64,000 nt of DNA from Euglena gracilis (taxonomy: Eukaryota > Euglenida > Euglenophyceae > Euglenales): NCBI GenBank assembly GCA_039621445.1, contig CP154954.1:29211411-29275410 (forward strand). Reading direction: 5' to 3'. Positions 55,638 to 64,000 of this stretch are shown here, in pieces. The first letter of the stretch is position 1. Every line of letters starts with the position of its first letter. A program made the position numbers and the translations under genes. The notes under the pieces are model-generated. The model ran no database searches and was not told the DNA's origin. It was given only the letters and a program-made list of their open reading frames with translations.

Positions 55638-57599
55638 GGACGCCGGGGTCATGTTTTTGAGGGGTTTACATCCTCGGGCATCAAAAACCCCCACAATATT
55701 TTGCATAACCCAACCACATCTCCATGTGGAGAATGTTACCATGTTGGAGAATGTGTGTCTCTATCTTCCAGTCCCTCTATCTCAGGTTCAAAGTCAACCA
55801 ATCAAGAGTTTGCAATGCCGAAGACAGGCAATGGTGCAACTGAAGACAATTCAATGAATTCATCATCAACAATTGACTCAAGAAGGCAAGTGGCCTCGAG
55901 CCAATGGCAGCCCGTGTCGAGGAAGGGCAAGCCGGGCAAACCGTGGACTCGACCCAAACCGTGGACCAGGTGTGCAAGCCAGGAGAGTGCACGGCCCAGT
56001 TTCAACAATTATTATGGTTGTTTGAGTGGAAGAGGATCCATCAAAGGTGTGGGAAGCAGGAGAATTCCCAAGGCGTTGGATTTGTTTTCGGGAAAAGGAT
56101 CTGTGGGGAGGTGTTTGGAGGAAAACGGATACCAGGTGGTATCTTTGGATGTCAACCCAAAATTTCACCCAACCCATATAACGGATATTTTGGAGTGGGA
56201 TTATCGCAAATACCCCCAGGGATATTTTGAAGTTATTGCGGCCGGTGTGCCATGCACGGAGTATAGCCTTGCAAAAACGATAGGGGGTAGGGACATGCAA
56301 ACGGCAGATCGCCTTGTCGAAAAAACTTTGGAGATCGTGGAATATTTTCAACCCAAATTGTGGTGGATTGAAAATCCCCGTACGGGATATTTACCCAAAC
56401 GGCAATGTGTTCGAAATTTGAATTTCATTGATGTTGATTATTGCCAATTTTCTGATTGGGGATACCAAAAACCAACCCGTATTTGGGGGAGTGAGAATCT
56501 CTTAAGTTTGAAGGACAAAGTTTGTGATGGAAAAACCTGCCCCAACATGGTGTTGAAGGAGGGGGGCAGGTGGGCACACAAGGAGCAATTGGGTGGGAGG
56601 CATATGCACACGAGCACACATCAAAAATGGAGAATGCCTCAAAATTTGATTGAATATCTTCTTTCGGCCCTTGATTTTAAGGAGGAGAAATTTTCTTTCA
56701 AAAGAGAGGACTGTGCCGTGAGAAACTCTTTTGTGAAATTGATTGAGGAGAAATTTCAAAGGAGAGCCGAAATGGATTGTTTTGCTTTAATCAAAAATTC
56801 TCAATGTGCTTCTTTTTTGACGAAGGAGGAAAATGCCTTGAGCGTTGATTGGGGGAAGGGGGGCACGGTGTGGTTGAATCCCCCATGGTCGTTATTGCAT
56901 AAGGTGGCAAAAAAGTTGCAAAAAACCCCGTGTGATGCAATTTGCATTGTTCCCGATTGGCAAAGGGGATGGGTGAGACAACTTGTGCGAAAGGCGACAC
57001 AAAAATTGTATTTTCAGCCTGGAACAAAGCTTTTCGAAGTGGATGGGAAACCCATGGGAGGTGTGAAGGGGGGAGTTTGGGCCTTGTTGATAGAGGGTAA
57101 CAAGCCCCCCACTAGCACTAACACGTCTAAAGAACCAAAGGTTGTGCGTTTGAAGTCACGTATGGTGAAGAAAATGTACTCACCCGCAGGGGTGAGCAAA
57201 TTTTCAAAGGGTCGGCAACTTTTGATTCGCACAAAGGTGATTTTGGTCAACGGGGAGGAACGGGATATGGATATTTTGGTGGATACGGGGGCGGAAGCAA
57301 ACCTCATAAGGCAAGGATTCGTAAGTCACCTAATGCACTCGGCTGAAAATCCCCTTAAGTTTGAAACGGCTAATGGCCAAGTTTTAAGTGGGGGGACAAG
57401 GTGCACTAAGGTGAGAATGAAGTTGCTTGGGGAGGAGAATAATGGGACACCACCCGAATGTTTTGAGTATGAAGTGGAATTTTACGAAGCAAACATAAAA
57501 GTGGATGCCATTTTGTCATTCCCATGGCTTGCCCAAGCAAAACTTGGAGTTTTTCCACATCACCGAGCTTTGGTTTTGGAAACCCCCGAGCTCACATTT
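55638..57599 (+). CDS. Pol N-terminal part: C5 DNA methyltransferase-like, Dam-like methyltransferase, retropepsin
   Basis: Positions refer to codons from 55701. Residues 122-325 form a cytosine-C5 methyltransferase-like domain: motif I DLFSGKGSVG (127-136), catalytic Pro-Cys in GVPCTEYS (Cys185), motif VI ENP (224-226), and a late motif YCQFSDWGYQKPTRIWG (247-263) followed by a Cys pair (C275, C280). Residues 338-465 form a Dam-like adenine methyltransferase: MDCFALIKNSQCASFLT, EENALSVDW, and the catalytic NPPW at 393-396. Residues 505-632 are retropepsin with DTGAEANLI (Asp528). No DNMT1/DNMT3 accessory domains are seen. The type resembles phage and algal stand-alone enzymes. The frame continues to 57752 only through the inserted element. 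Confidence 0.85.
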
Positions 57600-57600
57600 T

Positions 57601-59296
57601 GGAGCTGGGGTATCTGGCTGGCCGCGGCTAGCCGCGGCTGGCTGGCTGGCAAAAAAAAGGAGGAGGTCTGGCAAGCCATGGCCAGCCACGGCTGGCTGGG
57701 GGACTTAGAGGAGGAGGAGGAGGTCTGGCTGGATTCAGTTTTGATGATCTGAAAGAGGAGGAGGCTGGCTGGCAGCGATGGGCGGCGCTGGCGCCAAAAA
57801 TTTTTTCGCGACACGGGCAATTCTTGATTCTGAGTGGTTTCTGCACAAAATGTCAGACTGCAGTGCGAAGTGATTTCACCTGGGCAGAGTAGCTCCTTTG
57901 ATACATCTATGATTCCCTACGTCTGGTGCTGCTCCACTTCCCCCCATTCGCTTCTGGTCATTATTCTACTGTACCTGGTGGCTCCTGGTCCCAGCCCATG
58001 GATTTAGGCGACGCATCTTATTCTTTCCGCACCTGGGACCTCTCACAGGTGTCACAGTATTTTCAGCCCGACAACGTGTCCGTGCCAGTCCACAAGCCCA
58101 CTGTGTCAGTTTGTGCTGTGGCTATTGACCCCTGGCCTGTCCCTGTGGGTCCCCACCGGTGGCCACCGGCAGCTGTGGACCCCACCCAGCTTTTGGATCT
58201 ATTGACCTCTGTCGACATTCATCTGGTGGCCCCCCATGGCCCACGTGCAGATTTAATTGTCACTGCATTTTGTTTTCTTCTTCCCATGGTTCTATGCTTT
58301 GGCCTGCAATTGTTGTTTTTTCGGTTTGGCCCCTTCCCGTGACCCCCCCATTCTGGTACTTTTGACCCTGATTTTGAAATTACCCCCCCCCCCTAGATGT
58401 ATGACCACCCCTCATTTATGACCACCCCCCGGTCACTTGTTGAACACCACTTTACCAATGATCGCCACCTCATTTATGCCTCCCCCCGGTCACAGGTTGC
58501 AGGTTATGGGGGTGTTTTGAACCCCCCGGTCACTGGTTGCAGGAAGTTGGTCATACGGCTAGGGGGGGGGGGTAGTAGGTTGGACCTCTGGCTGACAGTG
58601 GGTTATTTGAAACACTACCCAAGGCCCAGTGCGGTGCCTACCCCCACGGGGGGGGGGGGGGGCAGGTGACCTGAAATGGACGTTGTCAATTTTTTTTGTT
58701 TTGTCCCTTCCAGACCAGCACCAACCCCGATTTTGATCAATAAGCAAAAGCTTGAGCCCGATTTTTTTTTAAAAAAAGGGCGGCTTGGCCCAGGCTTACC
58801 GCGGAAAAAGAAGAGTGCATCCGGCTGCTTCAATTTTACCGCAGCCTGAGTGAAAAAAGTGGGAAATTTTCCGCGTAAGATTCCTAAATTGGGCTCCCAA
58901 AGGTCGTCTGCTCTGTCCTCCACGTGTGCCTTCCCGTTTGCGTCCCACACTGCCCTTACCGAACAGTGCGTATTTGATTTTGTGCAATCTTTTTTCAACC
59001 TCGGGGGCGTGGGGGGGGGCGGAGAGGAACGGGGGGGGCTAAACACAGGGGGAGAAGGACTGGGGGGGTTTGACGGCTGGGTGTGCGGGCGCGGCGGGGG
59101 GGGGGGGGGAGCGGCCTGGGGGGGGCATGCGAGGTCATGCACTAAAGAGGAGGAGGCCCAAGCCACGGCCAGCCGCGGCTAGCCGTGGCTGGTGGCTGGT
59201 AGAAAAGAGGAGGAGGAGGTCTGGCTGGTGGCTGGTCAAAAAAAGAGGAGGAGGAGGTCTGGCCGGTATCTGGCTGGCCGTGGGGACCGCAGCTCC
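57601..59296. mobile_element. 1.7 kb insertion between protease and reverse transcriptase
   Basis: Ends GGAGCTGSGGT and the inverse, with TTT on both sides as a likely 3-bp duplication. Taking out 1699 bp (element plus one TTT) brings protease and RT into the same frame, which supports these exact borders. Both ends carry GGCCGCGGCTAGCC-type palindromes and GGAGGAGGTCTGGC motifs in direct orientation. The interior has poly-C/G blocks and a GC hairpin (57785), with no transposase. The 58 kb open frame (57926-58342) has no recognised domain. Confidence 0.72.
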
Positions 59297-59298
59297 TT

Positions 59299-61975
59299 TT
59301 GCTCGGTGTGCGTGATTTCAGAAAACGGCGTCATTCAAACACTTCCAAAATTTTGCCCCAAGAGGGGGGCACGGCCCATTTGCACAAATTCGGTTTCCAA
59401 CTACCTTTGAGTGGGTTTGATCAAAGAAGTCGCTTTTTGGATGACCGAACCCTGAAATTTTTGCACAAAAATTTGAACGTGTCCGAAGCAACCCCCCAAC
59501 CGATCCGACGGATGATAATTGCAAGGGAGGGGGGGGGATGCAAATAATGAAGAGGAGGAAGATAAGGATGAAGGCAAGTTAAGGCTATTAAGGGAGGAAA
59601 TTCAACAAAAGTATGAAGGAACGGTTTTTAGGTCAACGGTATTCCCGGACCCACCCGTAAGGGGACCCTATGGGTATGCTTTTATACCTTTGAAGGAAGG
59701 AGCAACACCAACTCGACAAAAACCATTCTTTATGCACGGCGAACGAAAAGAAGCTTTGGAAAAAATCACTCAAGATTGGATCGATATGAAATTCATCGAG
59801 CCAGCCACAACAAAAAATTCAGAATGGCTCGCACAAACTTTCCCCATGCCCAAAAAGTCTCCCGATTTTCCTTGGAGGGGGGTTGTTGACATGAGGGGAC
59901 CCAATAGCCAAACCCGTAGGTGCAACTACCCTCTTCCGAAAATCGAGGATATCCTGGTGAAGCATGGTGGCAACCAAATGTTCTCCATTTTGGACTTAAA
60001 ACAAGCATTCCACCAACAACCGCTTCACCCGGATAGCCGGCCAATAACTTGCTCCTTCACACCAAAGGGTCTCTACCAATGGAGGGTCAATGTAATGGGG
60101 TTAACTAATGCCTCACCACAATTTCAACAAGTGATGGATGAGAGGCTAGCACCCGTAAGGGACATAGCAACCCCATACATAGATGATATTTTGGTAGGGA
60201 CAACCGTTGGGGAGGGGGAAGACCTCCTAGAGGCGCACAAACGGGATTTGTGCCGAGTTTTGGATTTGTTGGCGAAAGAATTTTTTGTGGTGGACCCAAA
60301 AAAGGCAAAATTGTTCATCAAGGAAGTGGAATTTTGTGGCCAAATTTTGGGTCATGGTGCCCGATGGCCAGCACCGGGCAAACTTCGTGCCATTGAGAAA
60401 TGGGAGGTTCCCACAACCATAACGGCATTAAGAGCTTTCCTTGGTTTTACCAACTACTACAACGCATACATCCATATGTATGCTCAAATTGCCGCACCGT
60501 TGCAAGACAAATTGAAGGTGCCTAGGGATGTTGGTAAAAAGGGAAGCAAAAAAAGAGTTGAATTTGGGGAGGGGGATCTCCAAGCGTTTGAGGAGTTGAA
60601 GAAGCGTTTGTGTTCGGGTTTAATCCTTCAACGTGTAGACCCCGATAAACCCTTCGTATTAAGGGTAGATGCAAGTGGGTACGCCGTGGGGGCTACACTA
60701 GAACAACTTAAGGAAGGAGATGGTAAGCCCACACCCCAAGACGTGATGGATAAGAAAACGGTGCCTATTGCCTTCATGTCCCGAAAACTTACCGTGGGGC
60801 AAAGGAAATGGACCTCCCGTGAGTTGGAGACTTATGCCATAATTTTGGCTCTCCAAAAATGGGAAAGTTGGATCGGTCTTCAACCCGTTTTGGTGTTGAC
60901 TGACCACCAAAGTTTGGAGGCATGGTCAAAAGAGGTGCTCGATACCCCCAGTGGTCCGGTGGGTAGGAGGGCACGATGGCACCAGATTTTTTCAAAATAT
61001 GATTTGACGGTGGGGTACATACCGGGTAAAGAAAACACAATTGCCGACACTTTGAGTCGGTGGGCTTACCCGGCCTCACAAGCATTAAGGGACGTAAGCA
61101 AACACGGTTCAGCCGAGGATAAGGAAGAAATGGAGGAACTCATAAGAGAGGAAAGGGAAGACGAAAGAAATTGTTTGTGGATTAGAGTGAAAAATCAGCC
61201 CAACAACCGTAACACGTGGATTAGAGGGGTGATAACCCGTAGCGGGAAATTGGTGGAACCAAAAGATTCCATGGATAGCATGCAAGAGAGGGGAACCGAG
61301 AGTGTAGTAAATCCGGGAGGCATAGACACCACCGTTGACACACACTCACAAGGGCCCAGGTCAAAGGGGAAAAAGGACAAAAAGTTGAGAGTCACTTTTT
61401 GGGATGGAATGGACCCCGCGGGTAATTTGGTGAGCGACCCAAAACTTTCATCCAATGAGTTACCGAGGGGGGGAACGTGCACGGGAGAAGGTGAGGCCAC
61501 ACCAACTCCAAGTGTAACCCCCAAGGGAACGAAATCGGTTTGGGAGCAAGATTGGGTGGTTGCATACACTTTGTGTCCCACGTGGAAAAAGATTTGGCAA
61601 GCAACACAAGAAAATGGTGAGTGGCCTAAGGGGGTGAAAGTCCACAAAAACCAAATGTTTCGAGGGGAGAAGTTGTGCATTCCGCTAAGTTTTCAAGAAA
61701 TGATCATCCTTGAAAACCACAAATTCCTTGGACACGTTGGTCCTGAAAAGGTGTGGAGGCACGTCAATTTGAGGTATGCATGGGCTGATGAAAAAAAGGC
61801 GAAAATTTTCACGGACAGTTGTAGCAAAAATTGCACAACATGCCAAGCGAGCTCGAGGGGGGAGACATTGAAAGGACCCTTTGACTCAACACCCATACCA
61901 CCCGCACCCATGGTAAGTGTGGCTATCGATCTTTTCAAAATGCCGAAGGTGTTGTACGAGGGGGGGGGAGTATAA
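59299..61975 (+). CDS. Pol central part: reverse transcriptase, RNase H, start of integrase
   Basis: The frame from 59299 (PR-RT linker) shifts at the 9-G run 59529-59537, where one G too many is present, into an 818-codon frame from 59519. RT: catalytic Asp in FSILDLKQAFHQQ, active site YIDD (codons 220-223). RNase H: Asp384 in RVDASG, Glu in SRELETYAI, LTDHQSLE, ENTIADTLSRW. A linker with Lys/Glu follows. Integrase begins with the zinc finger (HKFLGH at 734-739; CTTC), then the first catalytic Asp (VAIDLF, codon 804). The frame ends in the 9-G run at 61959-61967, again one G too many. All catalytic residues are kept. Confidence 0.93.
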
Positions 61976-62729
61976 CACAATGGCTGTTTGCGTGGACCGA
62001 CATTCCGGTTGGATTGTAGCCATACCGTGTTTTGATAAAGGATTAACGGGTGCAAAAATGGCCAAGGAAATGCTTAAGTCCCAATGGAAACCCTTTGGAG
62101 TCCCGTCAATAATTTCAAGTGACCAAGGGAGCCATTTTGTCAACACATGGTGGCAAACCATGTGTTCGCTCATGGGAATTCGGCAAGCATTTTCCCAAGC
62201 TTACCACCACCAAGCAAATGGGAGGGTGGAGAGAGCCGGCCAACAAATTATGGAAATCCTCCGAAAGTTGTTTGTGGAGGAAAAAATGAATTGGGTGGAA
62301 GCACTTCCCCAAGTTTTGGATCGCATTCATGACACCAAGGGGGAGAGTGGTTTTAGTCCTCACGAAATTTTGTTTGGAAGGGATAGACCCATTGGTGGAA
62401 TACCCTATCAAACACCGAAGGAGTGTGAGGACGCTCAAAGTTTCTTTCGCCGAATAAAGGAGGTGGATGAGAAAGTTGCTAAGATTCTCAACCACTCACA
62501 TTGGGTGCAAGCGAGTTGGGTCAACCAAGGGAGGAGGGAGTTGGTACCCTTAAAATTGGGAACCCAAGTGTGGTATAGGAGACCCGAAGGATCCGGAGAA
62601 AAATTGGATTCCAGATGGATTGGACCTGGGATTATTAAAGCCCGGGAGGGGGAGAGGAGTTATATTATTGAAATTAAACCCGGGATGGAAATGAAGGTTC
62701 ATCGTAGTTTCCTTAAGGAATACAAATAG
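61976..62729 (+). CDS. Pol C-terminal part: integrase core and C-terminal domain
   Basis: Continues the integrase after the G-run shift: NTMAVCVDRHSGWIV, second Asp in SSDQGSHFVNTWW, catalytic Glu in HHQANGRVERAGQ, then the GPY/F-like C-terminal segment (DSRWIGPG). Integrase inserts the cDNA into chromosomes. The frame meets a TAG at 62727-62729 and stays open behind it into the chromodomain in the same phase. Confidence 0.92.
62727..62729 (+). promoter_or_regulatory. In-frame UAG between integrase and chromodomain
   Basis: Context AAA TAG CCT. Together with the Gag/Pol UAG it makes two in-frame amber codons exactly at domain borders and none inside domains. It could be readthrough or a nonsense mutation separating the chromodomain. 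Confidence 0.45.
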
Positions 62730-63017
62730 CCTGAAGTTCTTGGTGAGGGGGTGCCTTTGTTCTTTTTCAAGAGGACCGAAAAAGAAGAGGAAGCAATGCC
62801 TGATGAGTGGGAGGTGGAAAAAATTCTGAACCACCGAAAGAAGGGGGGAACCTGGGAATTCCTCACGAGATGGGTTGGTTACAACGAGGGGGAGGAAACC
62901 TGGGAGCCGGTGGGGAATTTCATACACCGATTTAGTGAGGAGTTGGTGAGGTATTGCACGAAGAAAAACCTAGGGGTCGATTTGATGTCCGAATTGAAAA
63001 AATCTTTGAAACCCTAG
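62730..63017 (+). CDS. Chromodomain at the end of Pol
   Basis: After a short linker (KRTEKEEEAMPDEW) comes a chromodomain: EVEKILNHRKKGG, FLTRWVGYNEGEETWEP, then a helix (RFSEELVRYCTKK). Chromodomains of chromoviruses bind methylated histone tails and steer integration to heterochromatin (family knowledge). The aromatic cage residues in WVGY and TWEP are present. Ends with TAG TGA. Confidence 0.92.
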   Translation, partial: PEVLGEGVPLFFFKRTEKEEEAMPDEWEVEKILNHRKKGGTWEFLTRWVGYNEGEETWEPVGNFIHRFSEELVRYCTKKNLGVDLMSELKKSLKP

Positions 63018-64000
63018 TGAGCCGAAAGTTGAAGGCTCGGTTCATTTTGCTTTTTTTTTAATCGGGGAGCCCAAATGTTTGAGGCTCTTGCTTTGAATTG
63101 GGCCAAGTGCTGTTTCGGCAAGTTATTTGTGTGCTTGTGCATTGCTTATGTGCATCATACCTTTTGTTTTTGACTCCATGATTCTCATATGTTTTGATTT
63201 TTCGAGCATGCGATGAATTTGATTTCTCTCTCTCTCTCTCCTTCTCTCTCCATGCATATTTTGTTCTTGCTCTTCTCTTTCGCTTTGCTCTCACAGGTTT
63301 TGAGGACTTGGAGGCTCCAAGCACACCCAAGGGAGCCCCAAGGGAAAAGTGCGAGCGCACCACCGCAGGAAGGAGGCGAGCATCCTACGCAAGCAAGGAG
63401 ACGAGACAAGGAGACGAGACAAGGAGACGAGACAAGGAGATGAGATGAGGAGACGAGACGAGGAGATGAAGCCTTTTTACCCAATCAACCGAATACACCA
63501 CCACCCAACTTGTCCATAGCCCAGCCCCGTTGGGGCTTGCCTCACTATAAACGGCCCCATCACCCGCTACCCGAGCCCCGAACCCCACTGCCTATATTCC
63601 TCACCCCAACCTGACCTCACCTTCCCATACCGTGAATGGAAAGGGGGACCGAAGGATTTGGATTTTTTTTACCAAGGTCGAGCCATAGCCCCTGTGTAGG
63701 AGAGCGGCCCAGAATGTTTGGAGTTTTGATGATTTGTTTGGATTCCGAGCCATTGGTGGATGTTGCAAGGGGGAAGAAGCCTCACCTTCACCGTGGATGC
63801 GCGGGGGGGGGGGGGGGGCTGAATTTTCTCCGATTTTTGGGTGAGCTCCCTCCAAACGGGTTTCGGTCGAGGGGGGGGGGCGCCCATTCCCATGCCCGTG
63901 TCCAAAGGATTGTGGAATGGAGACCGCCTGATTTTTCAGTTGATGTATGATACACCACCGGACGACCGGAAGAGGTGCTTGCAGACTTGCCGAGCAGTCT
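63018..64000. other. 3' non-coding region of the chromovirus, possible start of the 3' LTR
   Basis: A purine-rich GAGACGAGACAAGG tract (63402-63470) could be the polypurine tract. Behind it a CTATAAACGG box at about 63544 could belong to an LTR promoter. A (CT)n lies at 63225-63250. No matching 5' LTR is in the window and the second border is outside it, so this stays tentative. 63800-63885 has poly-G blocks. Confidence 0.4.

Larger units (their letters stand above)
50833..63600 (+). mobile_element. Degenerate Ty3/gypsy chromovirus with two DNA-methyltransferase domains
   Basis: Order of parts: long coiled-coil N-terminal Gag region (50833-54262), Gag (54273-55634), UAG, cytosine-C5 methyltransferase-like, Dam-like adenine methyltransferase, retropepsin (to 57599), a 1.7 kb insertion, RT and RNase H, integrase, UAG, chromodomain (to 63017), and a 3' non-coding region. 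PR-RT-RH-IN order with a C-terminal chromodomain defines a chromovirus of the Ty3/gypsy group. No pair of long terminal repeats was recognised: nothing upstream of 50.8 kb matches the 3' region, and the window ends 1 kb after the stop. Frame breaks are mostly one-base changes in poly-G tracts. Captured methyltransferases in retrotransposons are known from dinoflagellates and charophytes, and Dam-like domains from DIRS elements. The pair in one chromovirus is what stands out. Confidence 0.88.

Noticed and set aside
57926-58342. Extra gene inside the insertion in Pol
   Set aside because: Pro/Val/Leu-rich frame without any domain or splice support. The insertion is treated as non-coding.

Overview
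The window looks like nuclear DNA of a eukaryote, most likely an alga or another protist. The evidence is exons joined by GT-AG introns with matching phases, an ELAV/CELF-type RRM gene, elongation factor 1-alpha (EF-1alpha) pseudogene pieces, an AATAAA signal behind one terminal exon, and eukaryotic transposons: a chromodomain Ty3/gypsy retroelement, hAT-like and MULE/KDZ-like DNA elements. Nothing bacterial was seen: no operons, tRNA, rRNA or CRISPR. I cannot name the species. Gene density is very low and most of the DNA is mobile elements, foldbacks, tandem repeats and long poly-G/poly-C runs.

Layout. Two foldback hairpins sit at 131-291 and 539-678. From 0.7 to 12.5 kb the DNA is mostly repeats, with minus-strand exons at 8863-9014, 10622-10793 and 12558-12652; the last two have matching splice phase. 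A 2.06 kb hAT-like element fills 13730-15785 with a perfect 8-bp target duplication. Another minus-strand exon lies at 17641-17857. From 27.65 down to 19.55 kb lies an RNA-binding-protein gene on the minus strand: two Pro-rich exons, then an RRM split over two exons. Its introns hold further mobile elements. An acidic protein is encoded by three phase-matched plus-strand exons at 29314-29761. From 29.8 to 37.4 kb there are dispersed and tandem repeats, a local duplication at 32591-33611, and a small EF-1alpha fragment.

From 37.4 to 43.7 kb is a nested insertion: a 475-bp short element is split by a 5.8 kb DNA transposon with ~180-bp terminal inverted repeats, a decayed multi-exon DDE transposase gene, a hAT-like short element and a 77-bp minisatellite. 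An unsplit copy of the host short element at 46440-46914 documents the empty site. A second EF-1alpha pseudogene with its intron is at 48812-49281.

The right end (about 50.8-63.6 kb) is the main find: a degenerate Ty3/gypsy-type chromovirus. Its order is Gag, an in-frame UAG, a cytosine-C5 DNA methyltransferase-like domain, a Dam-like N6-adenine methyltransferase domain, retropepsin, reverse transcriptase, RNase H, integrase, a second in-frame UAG, and a chromodomain. It is broken by a 1.7 kb insertion and by one-base changes in poly-G tracts. If expressed, Gag-Pol would carry two kinds of DNA-methylating domain plus a chromatin reader, so the element could mark its own cDNA or its integration site.
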